DNA of 64,000 bases from Pardosa pseudoannulata. Its lineage: Eukaryota; Arthropoda; Arachnida; Araneae; Lycosidae. Below, piece by piece: positions 51,171 through 62,058 of the stretch. The stretch covers positions 97,166,694 through 97,230,693 of the forward strand of contig CM063507.1 in the NCBI GenBank assembly GCA_032207245.1, read 5' to 3'. Made by a program: the position numbers and the translations under genes. A model generated the notes under the pieces. It searched no databases, was not told the DNA's origin, and saw only the letters and a list, made by a program, of their open reading frames with translations. Positions within the stretch are counted from its first letter, which is position 1. Every line of letters starts with the position of its first letter.

Positions 51171-51485
51171 GGAAAATACCTTTATTGATCACTACTGCAA
51201 CAGCAACAGATTTAATAATCATGACTAGACTTTTTTTTTTTTTTTTTAAATAATCTCTTAAATACATTACAACAAATGATTTTTCCTTACGGTGAATACA
51301 AAGATGAGGAATTCATAGTTTTTACAGCAAATGCTTTCTTACATACTGTAAGAATAATGTTTATATCAAGCGTATGAATGAAGATGAATGTTTAAGTGGA
51401 AATTTCTAGGAAATGCTGCGTTACATACACTGTTATTTTGTTACATACAGAACAAAACAGTTTCTCACCAGTATGGGAATATACA
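51171..51485 (-). pseudogene. ZNF D tail: 3' flank and decayed fingers (distal part)
   Basis: TTTATTGATCACTACTGCAA at about 51182 marks the 3' flank shared with units B and C. From about 51280, decayed finger sequence (AATGCTTTCTTACATAC, CAGTTTCTCACCAGTATGGG) runs to the solo LTR. Confidence 0.7.
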
Positions 51486-51830
51486 TGTGGTAGCCTGAGT
51501 GCCGCGCAACACCAGGTTCGCTGCGAGCATCGAGCAACGAGGACAGTCTTCCAGTAGACACGAGGAAGGACGGACGTACATTTATGACCGAGAGAGACAC
51601 TCGTGGGTTTTGGTGAGAGTGGGCGAAGGCCCTAACGATGAACAGAGCTCGCAGACGGCAGCTCTGCCATCAGTTTTAAAAGGACTGGAATTGTGCAACT
51701 TCTACTGATTACTAATCTCTATTATTAAATGTTGTTTTCGTCAAACTAATTTGGAGTTAGTGTTTTATTCTGAGTAAAGTGACTGACGTTTACCCGGTAT
51801 CCCGTTGTGGATGTACAAGGGGGTACCACA
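51486..51830 (+). mobile_element. solo LTR inserted in zinc-finger remnant
   Basis: 345 bp beginning TGTGGTAGCC and ending GGTACCACA, with 4-bp direct repeats TACA (51482-51485 and 51831-51834). Finger sequence is continuous on either side (GGGAATATACAT before, ACATATCTTTTC after), and unit C at 29571 shows the unoccupied site. It is less AT-rich than its surroundings. The 69-codon frame inside (51499-51708) is judged incidental. Orientation assigned arbitrarily. Confidence 0.8.
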
Positions 51831-52277
51831 TACATATCTTTTCAAACTGAAACTCACAGAAAATAATTTTTGACATATATTGCAAGAAAACAATTGCTCA
51901 GAAATCAAGAACAAAAATGACTTGTCAAGTTGTAATGCAGAGAAAATGCTTTCTTATATCACAAAAAGTTTCCTCCCCAGTATAAGAAACATGACTTTTT
52001 TACAAGTTAGAACTCTCTTAAAATGCTTTCTTTTATATATAAGAAAAAATACTCATTAGTAAGGGAATGAGGATGTTTTTCCATATTCAACTTTCAGAAA
52101 ATGATTTCTTACATGCATCACAAGAAAATAGTTTCTAACCAGTATGGGAACATAGATGCCTTTTTTAAACTAGTATTCACAGAAAATATTTTATTACATA
52201 CACTTCATGAAAATGGTTTCTCACCACTATGAAAGCAAACATGTATTTTTAATTTGGAATTCTCACAAAATGCTTTT
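51831..52277 (-). pseudogene. decayed 3' fingers of ZNF gene D (proximal part)
   Basis: Finger units with lost Cys/His and several shifts continue from the stop of gene D down to the solo LTR. Landmarks such as AAATGCTTTCTT and TTTCTCACCA repeat at the 84-bp period. Confidence 0.8.
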
Positions 52278-53276
52278 CTAATATACATCACAAGAAAAGG
52301 GTTTCTCACTAGTATGGCAACGAAGATGTTTCATCAAATTGGGACTGTCAGAAAATGATTTCTGACATATATTACAAGAAAACGGTTTTTCACCAGTATG
52401 GGAACGTAGATGCCTTGTTAAACTAGAATTCACAGAAAATGTTTTCTTACATACACTGCAAGAAAATGGCTTTTCACCAGTATGGGATCGGAGATGAACA
52501 CTTAAATGAAAACTGTCAGGAAATGCTTTCTTACACACTTTGCAAGAAAATGGTTTCTCACCAGTATGAGAACAAAGATGTATTTTTAATTTGGAATTCT
52601 CAGAAAATGCTTTCTTACATACATTACAAGAAAATGGTTTCTCACCAGTATGCAAACGAAGATGTTTTGTCAAGTTGGGACTGTCAGAAAATGCTTTCTG
52701 ACATATGTTACAAGAAAACGGTTTCTCCCCAGTATGGGAACGTAGATGTCTTGTTAACGTAGAACGCTCAGAGAATGCTTTCTTACATACATTACAAGAA
52801 TATGGTTTCTCACCAGTATGGTAACGTAGATGTATTCTTAACTTAGAACTCTCAGAAAAAGCTTTCTTACATACATGACAAAGAAATGGTTTTTCACCAG
52901 TGTGGGAACGAAGATGTACTTTCAAGCTGGAACTGTCAGAAAATATTTTCTTACATACATCACAAGAAAACAGTTTCTCCCCTGTATGGGAACGTAGATG
53001 TCTTTTTAAATTAGAACGCACAGAAAATGCTTTCTTACATACATTGCAAGGAAATGGTTTCTCACCAGTATGGGTCCGAAGATGAACAATTAAATGAAAA
53101 CTGTCAGAAAATGCTCTCTTACATACATCACAAACAAATGGCTTTACTGGAGTATGGGAGCCTAAATGGTTATCTAAGTAGCATTTCTGAGAAAAAGATT
53201 TGTTACATATATTACACGCAAAAGGGCATCCCTCTGAATCTAGAAAATTAAAATGGTTTAAATCCCGTTTATCCAT
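52278..53276 (-). CDS. C2H2 poly-zinc-finger protein D (332 codons)
   Basis: Open from ATG 53276, N-terminus with HFNFLDSEGCPF. Eleven complete CX2CX12HX3H fingers are joined by TGEK linkers. The twelfth finger ends at CDVY, because its second Cys codon became TAT and an inserted A brings a TAG into frame. Finger types resemble gene A more than B or C (for example SDSSSLKVH, SERSTLTRH, SDSPNLTKH), which suggests A and D share a more recent ancestor. Several helices recur in different fingers of the array, a sign of internal duplication. Nuclear DNA-binding is expected. No effector domain. Confidence 0.85.
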   Translation of the reverse strand: MDKRDLNHFNFLDSEGCPFACNICNKSFSQKCYLDNHLGSHTPVKPFVCDVCKRAFSDSFHLIVHLRTHTGEKPFPCNVCKKAFSVRSNLKRHLRSHTGEKLFSCDVCKKIFSDSSSLKVHLRSHTGEKPFLCHVCKKAFSESSKLRIHLRYHTGEKPYSCNVCKKAFSERSTLTRHLRSHTGEKPFSCNICQKAFSDSPNLTKHLRLHTGEKPFSCNVCKKAFSENSKLKIHLCSHTGEKPFSCKVCKKAFPDSFHLSVHLRSHTGEKPFSCSVCKKTFSVNSSLTRHLRSHTGEKPFSCNICQKSFSDSPNLMKHLRCHTSEKPFSCDVY

Positions 53277-53743
53277 ATCAGCAACAAATATGATTTTGAT
53301 TTAGATGTGTTTTACAATTATTTTGAGGTATTCGGATGTAAAAATACTACTAAAAAATACACAAGCCTATGATTACTAATTGAGACATTACATCACATTT
53401 TTTTATATAAGTATTTTCTTATATTTGATTCACTTTTGAGAAAAAGTTTGTTACTTATAATTTATAAAATTTTCCATTTCTTCACTGCAGATCACAAAGA
53501 TTAATCTTTATAACATGTTGCAGATTTTCTTCATCATTTTATTATGAAGCCCCTATAGATCTAGCCGCAATGTTATTTTTTATGTTTGAATCATGTATTA
53601 GAACTCAAACCTTTTCAATAACTCTTTAAAAATGTAAAAATTTTTATATTGAAGTACAAATTTCTGTAACACAAAAATCAATTCAATATTCAGCTGATCC
53701 CTCCAGCAGTAATTGTAGAGAAATTCTCTAAATTGAAAGTAAC

Positions 53744-53745
53744 CT
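53744..53745 (-). other. candidate 3' splice site (AG) upstream of ZNF gene D
   Basis: The minus strand reads CTTTTTTTCTTTTACAG then GTTACTTTC, 468 nt upstream of the ATG. Confidence 0.45.
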
Positions 53746-53939
53746 GTAAAAGAAAAAAAGATATACTACAGTTCAAGTTTTATCTAAATGTGGGTGAGAA
53801 GAATAAGTTTCACCATGCTAGAAATTACTTGTAACTTAAATAGTAAGAAACTGTTTTGAAGTAAAATATATTATGCTTTATTATTATTTTAGCACGGACA
53901 AAAGCTAGTCAGAGGTTTAGAAATGCTAATTTTTCTGAC

Positions 53940-53947
<8 letters not shown>

Positions 53948-53987
<40 letters not shown>
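53948..53987. repeat. poly(A) tract
   Basis: 40-base A run at the position orthologous to 7571-7607. Confidence 0.95.
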
Positions 53988-53990
<3 letters not shown>

Positions 53991-54142
53991 GACAGACTTT
54001 TACAAGCAATGGTCAACCATTGTATAGAAATTGAAAAATAGAAGTTTACTTTTGTATAACTTAACCCCTTGTTTTTTTAATGGTCATACAGAAATAATGC
54101 AAGTTAAAAGTAGACTTTGGAATCAATTCATCATAAGTTCTA

Positions 54143-55412
54143 AAATGGGATGTTGTCAAGAATAAATTACAATTCAAAATGTGGAGGACAGTTCAATTAG
54201 CTTTAATTCTTTATAACAAACTTAGACTAATGCAAAAACAGACAGAGTAAATTGAAATTGTATAATAAAATATTGCATCATCACCAACCTCATGACAGCC
54301 CTTAGTAGGCCTTGGCCTGCCCTAGAAGTATCTCCCATTCCCACAACCCGAAAACTTTAATGGGTGTTCTTTCTGCATTCTTTTTGAACAGGTGGTCTGC
54401 CCATCTCGTTCTAACTACTTTACGGACCTGATAATGTCTTCCTCTTTACAAGTTTTGTTTAATTCTATAAAGGTGATAATTCTATTTAAGTTATATTAAG
54501 AACCATAAATAGCTCTCAGGACACTTTCTCTCAAAAATCGTTAAGACTCTCACTTCTATGATCGGTTAAGTTTAGGTCTCAGGCATAGGTTAAAACAGAT
54601 TTAATCCATGTCATATATCAGAGGCGGGTAAAAGCTAGCCCGCGGTCCGGATCCGGCTCTTTTGCTTACTTTATCCGGCCCGTTGAAAAATCCTGCATGC
54701 AATTTATTTAATCTGTTATATGCAATTTTGTTGAAATCAACAGTATTTGTATGCGTAGTGTAAATGGGATGTTGTCAAGAATAAATTACAATTCAAAATG
54801 TGGAGGACAGTTCAATTAGCTTTAATTCTTTATAACGAACTTAGACTAATGCAAAAACAGACAGAGTAAATTGAAATTGTATAATAAAATATTGCATCAT
54901 CACCAACCTCATGACAGCCCTTAGTAGGCCTTGGCCTGCCCTAGAAGTATCTCCCATTCCCACAACCCGAAAACTTTAATGGGTGTTCTTTCTGCATTCT
55001 TTTTGAACAGGTGGTCTGCCCATCTCGTTCTAACTACTTTACGGACCTGATAATGTCTTCCTCTTACAAGTTTTGTTTAATTCTATAAAGGTGATAATTC
55101 TATTTAAGTTATATTAAGAGAACCATAAATAGCTCTCAGGACACTTTCTCTCAAAAAATCGTTAAGACTCTCACTTCTATGATCGGTTAAGTTTAGGTCT
55201 CAGGCATTAGGTTAAAACATTTTAGGTCTCAGGCATATAAATTAAAACAAGATTTAATCCATGTCATATATCAGAGGCGGATAGCTCTAGCCCGCGGTCC
55301 GGATCCGGCTCTTTTGCTTACTTTATCCGGCCCGTTGAAAAATCCTGCATGCAATTTTTTAATCTGTTATATGCAATTTTGTTGAAATCAACAGTATTTG
55401 TATGCGTAGTGT
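54143..55412. repeat. tandem duplication, two units of about 620-650 bp
   Basis: Unit 1 (54143-54761) is repeated almost exactly as unit 2 (54762-55412). Each contains the RTE-like remnant followed by the left end of the hAT element, and the second has a small extra segment near 55205-55250. The join is inside the hAT sequence (GCGTAGTG / TAAATGGG). Confidence 0.9.
54265..54600 (-). pseudogene. RTE-like LINE C-terminal remnant, unit D copy 1
   Basis: Same remnant as in units A to C. A second copy, made by the local tandem duplication, is at about 54885-55225. Confidence 0.45.
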
Positions 55413-56076
55413 TCGACTATATTTGTGAAAGAACTTTTTCGTTAATGATTTACACGAAAATAAATATTGGTCACAAATTACTGATGAAAAATCTAGACTC
55501 GGTATTAAGGATTGCTACAAGTGATTTGCATCCAAATTTTGAAGAAATAATATCAAATGAATGTTCCAGATTTCACGTTTTGCTTCAAACTATTCTATTT
55601 TAAACGTTTGATGTTTGTCTTTCCTTTTTATATTCTATTTACAAAATGTAATATAAATGTAAAAATGTAACTATGATCAAAATAAAATAATATGTATCAT
55701 TAAGATATAAATAAATATCAAAATAAATTTTTCCTTAACTGATTTATTGAATGACCATTAATTTAATATAATGGATCCTATTTTCTTTAAAAATGACGTG
55801 ACATATTTTACTGGGCCCAAATTGTTCGCATATACACCTAAGTAAGACAATTTATTACCACTATTTTCTTTTATTAACTGTCAAATTTCTCTGTCCAAAA
55901 GCTTTTTAAAATGATACATATATTGTTTTTGCCCAAAAAAAATTTTTCTTGGGCAGGGAAAAAACACCACTCAAACCATTCGCATGTGCATAGCATGCGC
56001 GGTATAGTCCTCCGGCTCGGGAGACATTTTGAAAATTTTATTTTGACCCGCACTTCAAAGTATTTGCCCACTCCTG
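54619..56076 (+). mobile_element. hAT-type transposon remnant with duplicated left end
   Basis: The element proper runs from CAGAGGCGG at 55272 to 56076, where the minus strand reads CAGGAGTGGGCAAATAC. These give CAG-GGTGGG-type hAT ends. Flanking 8-mers TCATATAT (55264-55271) and TCTTATAT (56077-56084) differ by one base. Units A (about 8599) and B (about 12215) have the uninterrupted region. An extra left end at 54619-54761 comes from the tandem duplication. About 800 bp long, so mostly deleted. Confidence 0.7.
55400..55603 (+). pseudogene. hAT transposase C-terminal fragment
   Basis: Reads YICERTFSLM, then LDSVLRIATSDLHPNFEEI to a stop at 55603. This is the C-terminal dimerisation region of hAT transposases of the type related to GTF2IRD2/ZBED-like host proteins. 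The preceding residues come from the left terminus, so the catalytic domain is gone. Confidence 0.65.
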
Positions 56077-56084
56077 TCTTATAT

Positions 56085-57127
56085 CATAACACATTTTTCG
56101 TCCTTCTCTTAATTAGAGGGGACTAAAAGGATAGTTAAGATATTATACAGAAACAGTAATGTATAGCCAAAATTAATTTATTAAGAATAGTAAACATAAT
56201 ATTCTATATACAGACATGCATCAAACAATCACATAAGTCAGCATATCCATGAGAAAATTGCAGTCTCTCCCCAGCGCATTTTTTCAACAATTTCACAAAC
56301 ATTTCCAGACATTCTGCAGTTTCTTGCAATACTGCCCTAATTTACAATAACTTCTGAGTTATAAAAAGTACAATATGCAAATAAAACAAAAACTAATTCA
56401 AATTTTTTTTTCAATAATCCAGTGATGGATTTAAATCCAAAATTATTTTTATTTCACATTTTGTGAATTATTTTTAACATGATTTTATAATGCATGAATA
56501 GAGGTGACACCATCAACAGCATCAGAATGCATAACTATCTTAGCATTTAAAAAGGAATATTAAGGTTAAAATATTTTTCCTTTACTAATGACATTTCTGA
56601 TCAAATAAGAACCTTTTTTTAAAGAGATTTTCTCCTTTAATTTAACATCAAATCAATACTTTCACTATTTGAAACTCTAAATGAGCATCAAAAAGAAATC
56701 AAAAGAGGATATCAATACGCAGTTGCCAAACATGAAATTTTGCACACTTGCAATTTTGAACGAATTAGGTCAATAAGAAAGGTAAGGTAAAAATTTTAGT
56801 CCCTCATCAAAGCTGGGAGTAACAACATATAGCCTAATTAATAAAAAGCTCAAACAATTCATAAAATATAAAATTTGTAAACACTAAGTTAAAGAACACA
56901 ATGCATAATTAAAAACTTGAGGTACAAAAAAATATAAGAACAAAAAGATATATTTATATGATTATTTATAATTTTTATACAACATAAGACAACGATAACT
57001 CAATTTATGAAAAATTATTCTCTTAGCAAACTACCTGAATGATGTGATAACTAAAATATTGTTGCTAGCAAGAGTGATATTAAAAGGTAAAGCTAAGAAA
57101 ATGCTTAGAATTACAAACAACTAAATT
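56085..57127. repeat. ZNF-unit 5' flanking block, copy D (continued)
   Basis: Resumes backbone homology with 8610-9110, 12215-12800 and 33700-34260. Non-coding. Confidence 0.75.
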
Positions 57128-57809
57128 ATTTGGCGATCACGTATTGGTGTGAGCTCCGGTATTAACACTAGATTGCCCAAGGCAGTCATTTCGACTGTTT
57201 TTTAATTTCAATTAGAAAAACAATTATGAAATATAATGACTCAATTTCTGAGAATTTGGTGACTTTTTCTATAACATATAAATGGGTTTATGAATAATTG
57301 TAATTACTTCTGCTCTCCTTTATTATATAATATTAAAAATTAATTTTAAACAAATTTCTTTACATATTTGTTATTTTTTCACAATGCAGTCATTTTGACT
57401 GTTTTTGGGCAATATAGGTATACAAGAAATCTTGGGCAATCTAGTGTTAAATATAAAAACGAAAAAAAATACCACAAGAGCTCAGGCAAAATGGGCAAAC
57501 ATCCATAGCACAGCCTAAATGGACAAAGACTTGAAATGGACACTAGAAAATTCAAATTCAGCGGTCTTGGAGTATTGTTAGTTACAGGAGCCAATAAGGG
57601 TCAGATATTCAAAGCATGTGTTATTTCCCCCAATACCCTAAAATATAGGCACCGATTGACACCCCCACCTTTTTTAGGGGGTGGTGGAAGAGTCCAGGAA
57701 GAAGAGCAAGGTTTGCCAGAAAATAGGGTTCTAGATTTTGGCAATATCTCCCACGCTTGGCATCCCCGCTGAACTGGGTTTAGGGGGCCCTCTAAACTTG
57801 GAAACGGCC
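57128..57809 (-). mobile_element. Merlin-like element fragment, second copy (inverted), with nested MITE
   Basis: Matches 13496-13860 on the opposite strand: its terminus at 57809 reads GGCCGTTTCC on the minus strand, followed by CCCAGTTCAG and CCAAGCGTGGGAGATAT. GGAGCTCACACCAATA of the transposase fragment is present at about 57145, and then the sequence jumps to GTGATCGCCA, which in the first copy lies near the far end. The copy is therefore internally deleted, and its other terminus is not clear. It sits at a different backbone position from the first copy, so the two are separate insertions. Confidence 0.6.
57162..57450. mobile_element. piggyBac-type MITE with TTAA target duplication
   Basis: TTAA (57162-57165), then CACTAGATTGCCCAAG. 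At the other end CTTGGGCAATCTAGTG (57431-57446), then TTAA (57447-57450). These are perfect 16-bp inverted repeats and a TTAA duplication. The element is about 281 bp. Inside, near both ends, is a CAGTCATTTYGACTG palindrome-like motif. The paralogous Merlin sequence at 13830-13842 has a single TTAA and no insert. Confidence 0.85.
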
Positions 57810-58782
57810 GTAAAAAACCATTATATTGACCTTCAACTTTCATTTCTACTTTTGTTTGCATTTATTTTAATGGTAGTAGAAAAAGAATTTCATAAATAGT
57901 TTTATATCTGTATATAATAAAAATATGTAAAGAATCTATAGAGGAGGTTATAAAATCATCATTTTATACATTTAATACATGTTTTGTCATATGTAAGTAC
58001 ATACATTATAATTAAGACAATAAACAAAAAAATTTCTAACACAGCTTGCAATACTGGCACTATATGCTTTATGACAATACAAGGCTGCGAACCTATTACC
58101 GGTTTAGCACCACCCAGGGAGCAAGTTTAGTTTAAGGCATGCTACAGACATGAGTAATATTAACCTTCCTGAGTGTCCTTGTAATTTAAAAGCAGGGATC
58201 AAGCAGAAGATCTTGAGGCTTGAACTCCCACCTCCAGACGTATTATTTGAGAACTATGAGGGCATTATGATCACAAACATATTTTACGTGCTTCAGTCAA
58301 CTTTAACGGACATGGGAAAATGAAATCTTAATCATTAGTCTTAAAAAATTTAATCTGATCTAATTTAAAACTTATTGTTTAAAAAAATCAGCTATATAGT
58401 TATATTTTTTAGGTTTTACTTTTAATTAAATATACAGTCACTATGAGTTTTAATTTAAGGTAGAAAGCAGTTGTTTAGACTTATAATTAGAAAAATTACC
58501 AATTAGAATAATTAACTAAGTCTAGAATGCCATGTAATTTTACCTTTTAAAAGAAAACGCAATTTGATGAAATAAATTTAAATATTTCTCATACAATATA
58601 GATTTATGGTAACTGTAAAAGTAAATAATTAAACTTGCAAACCAGCTATATACTTTATAATATATTCAAAATTACTGAAATGCAATTGAACAAATATGTA
58701 ATTTATTTCAAAAGCACTGTTAAAAATTATCTGGACAAGAGTAAAAACTATTTGAAGAAACTCTTCCCTCTACAGTTTTAAT
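57810..58782. repeat. ZNF-unit 5' flanking block, copy D (distal)
   Basis: Homologous to 34310-35310 of unit C. Ends at ACAGTTTTAATATGTT, where a LINE fragment begins. Confidence 0.75.
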
Positions 58783-58900
58783 ATGTTGGAAAGCGTTCTG
58801 TTGATGCGGACTCTAAATTCACGATAAGTAAGGAAACTGTTAATAAAATTTGGCAAGTTGCCACGAAAACCTAAACAATGGAGATATTTAAGAATGCCAT
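58783..58900 (-). pseudogene. jockey-like LINE RT fragment
   Basis: The minus strand reads LHCLGFRGNLPNF, then INSFLTYREFRVRINRT, matching the segment IKNFLSHREFRVRMKNT of the LINE at 46879-47390. Confidence 0.6.
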
Positions 58901-59428
58901 ATTGGTTACTATTTCATCCAAGATTCTCTCTGAGAACGGCATCTAACTATTTCCAAATGTTAAAAACAATTAATAAATATAATTTAATCCACTGACCGAA
59001 GAAGAAACAGTTTACTCTATTGTGCCAGCGTGCAGTGAAATCCTCTGCACGTGGAATAGACGTTCGGTTTGTCAGCTCCAATGAGCATCCGGGCACCATG
59101 TGGTGCTACGTTTGCTGAACATATAAGCTTTTCTTGGAAGCCCGAGGTGTTGCTTTTTTGGCGCCGATATGACACCATACAACAAAAGACATGATTTTTG
59201 CTTCAGTCCTAGTAGAATTCTCATAAGTTTAGCTGTTTTTATAGTTATAACTCGACTACTCGTAGGTAAATATTTTATTTATTGTATTTTTTAAATTTAT
59301 ATTTATAATAAATAACCCGTTTCAGAATGGCGAACTCAGATGTTTCAATAATTAAAGATTTATTGGAAAATCCATGTTCTCTGTACACCCTGCATGAAAA
59401 CGTATTGCATGCCACTGATATATATATA
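58901..59428. other. unassigned sequence
   Basis: A patch at about 59030-59165 is less AT-rich, with no open frame or motif recognised. The remainder is AT-rich. Confidence 0.35.
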
Positions 59429-59817
59429 TGTAGGGTTCGGTGTCTAGGGGTGTTGTTAAACAAATTTGATGACAGACTATGTTAACAATAACGACGTTTA
59501 ATTATGTAACAACACAAATAACACTTAAGCATAATGACAGATAGTTAAATCACAGTAACGACGCGGTATTGACAAGACTTCCTACTCAAAGCTTAACATA
59601 GGCAAGACACCCTTCTTGGTGCTTAACATGGAAAATACACCCTACTCAATGTTTAATAAATCGAGGGAGCTTGAGTGAAATGGATCCTTCACTCGACTTG
59701 GTCACTCCTCCACGACTCCGACTCGAATGAGTCTCTGTCGTTCCTTACTTACCCCACTCAGTGATGAGGGTGCGACCTTGAGGGTGGGAATTTAGTGCGC
59801 TGCACTAAATTCCCACA
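59429..59817. mobile_element. probable solo LTR
   Basis: 389 bp beginning TGTAGGGTTC and ending TTCCCACA, embedded in a TA-repeat flank (TATATATA on both sides, so the target duplication cannot be told from the microsatellite). It contains TATATA-free, C-rich sequence unlike its surroundings and a perfect 15-bp hairpin at 59785-59817. Internal element sequence is absent. Confidence 0.5.
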
Positions 59818-61489
59818 TATATATATATATCGGCTCCATTCCTATTTCTGAATAATAAAAACAATGATTTTCGATTAAGGTCCGTATGAATAATCATATT
59901 CAATGGAAATTCACATTTGTACTAAAAATAAAATTATGCTGTAAACAAAACATATAATTCTCTGAAAATGTAGTTTTTATTCTTTCTTTAATTGGTACAC
60001 TATGTGAACCAGCATATACGATACGAGCAGGGAGTAGGGAACGACGAGCATTCGCATTGCTATCCATTATTAAAATCGCATTTTAGCACTGAACATTCAA
60101 CTGAATTAAATCTGCATTTCACAAGTAGTTTCATGCGAAACTGACACAGAAAATTACCAGTGAACGGGAAATCACGATGCAATGATGATAATTATAAGTT
60201 TTACTTTAAATTAGAATATATTCATAGGTTTGTTACGGTAACAAAATAACTGAAATTATATAGAACCAAAGTAATCCAATATTTATTTTTCGGTGTGGTT
60301 CTTATTTTTTTCCGACTAAAATAACGGTATTTTTTAAGTTTTGGGTTCCGCTTGGGTTTGAAACCCTAATATGAACATTCGAAGAAAAAAATAAGTTCTT
60401 CCATTAAACATCAGAAGATCACACATTCAGATAAATACATGACCGGTCTTCATGTTCTTAACATGTTTCGATGGTAGTGAAGATAACAACTTTAACATTT
60501 AAGTATCTTTATGATTCCTTTACTAATTTCCCATAATTTTTAACAGGTTTATCTTCATTATAACGGCAAAACTTCTGGCATACTTAGGAAAGAAAGACTC
60601 AGAGAGTTGAAAATACTAACTTTAATGAAGAAATTTTGGAAAATAAAAATTTTTAAATAAAACTGACCAACTTTTACATAGTAACATTTATTTCACAAAT
60701 AAAAGTCAATTTTCTTACAACTACAACCTTTTTAACTATTATTTTGTAACATAACAAATAGTACGTTTACTTTGGAATTATTTCATCATAAGTAAAGCCC
60801 TAAAATATAATGCTGTCAAGATATTAGGAAGGGTGGAGGACATTATGAAAAACTTGTTTAACAATCAACTGCAACAAAAATTGTATTAAACATTATATGT
60901 AGTAAAATTTTATTAAATTTCTACAGTCAAAATAGCATATGAAAGTAATAAGTCATATATTATTATAGTTTATTAGACAGCAACTTACTAATAAATAGCC
61001 AAAATTTAGTTAAAAAAAAGCTAAGAATACATTTGATTTGCAGATATAAGCCTACAAAAAGAACCATAAAATGCCCATATTTATAAAAAAATTTAATACA
61101 CCTCTTTCCTCCCTACCACTTTGAAAACTTTTCACTAAAATTTTAACTCATTTTTCAGCAGCTCACAATCTTTTTCTCATTTTAACACTAATTTAAAATC
61201 ATAGAGCATAAGCAAAATTAAAAGCACAAACACATTAAAAAAAACCAATTGTTTTTCAAATATTGTCTATACTAAGTAAAACCTAAAAATTCTGGTCTGT
61301 TTGAAAAATACTTTTACTGACCATTTTTACTGTGACAGAAATCAATTTGATAATCATGGATCTACAACATACTTTTTAAAAATAATTTCTTAAATACATT
61401 CTGGCAAAAGAATTTAACAAACAATAATTACAAAGATGAAGAAATTGCGAACTTTTTAACAAATGGTTGTTAGATATAATGAATTAATT
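59818..61489. repeat. ZNF-unit 3' flanking block, copy E
   Basis: From about 59930 it matches 27990-29420 and 3770-4040 (AACCAGCATATACGAT, CATGTTCTTAACATG, TTTCACAAATAAAAGT). Non-coding. Confidence 0.7.

Positions 61490-62058
<569 letters not shown>

Larger units (their letters stand above)
53277..54618. repeat. ZNF-unit 5' flanking block, copy D
   Basis: Homologous to the upstream DNA of A, B and C. It includes the candidate splice site at 53745, a poly(A) tract (53948-53987) and an RTE-like remnant (54265-54600). Confidence 0.75.

Noticed and set aside
51499..51708. 69-codon frame rich in Arg/Glu at 51.5 kb
   Set aside because: Lies wholly within the solo LTR, and higher GC makes chance open frames likely.
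59271..59463. 62-codon minus-strand frame at 59.3 kb
   Set aside because: Runs from the LTR edge into AT-rich DNA, with no motif and no homologous copy.
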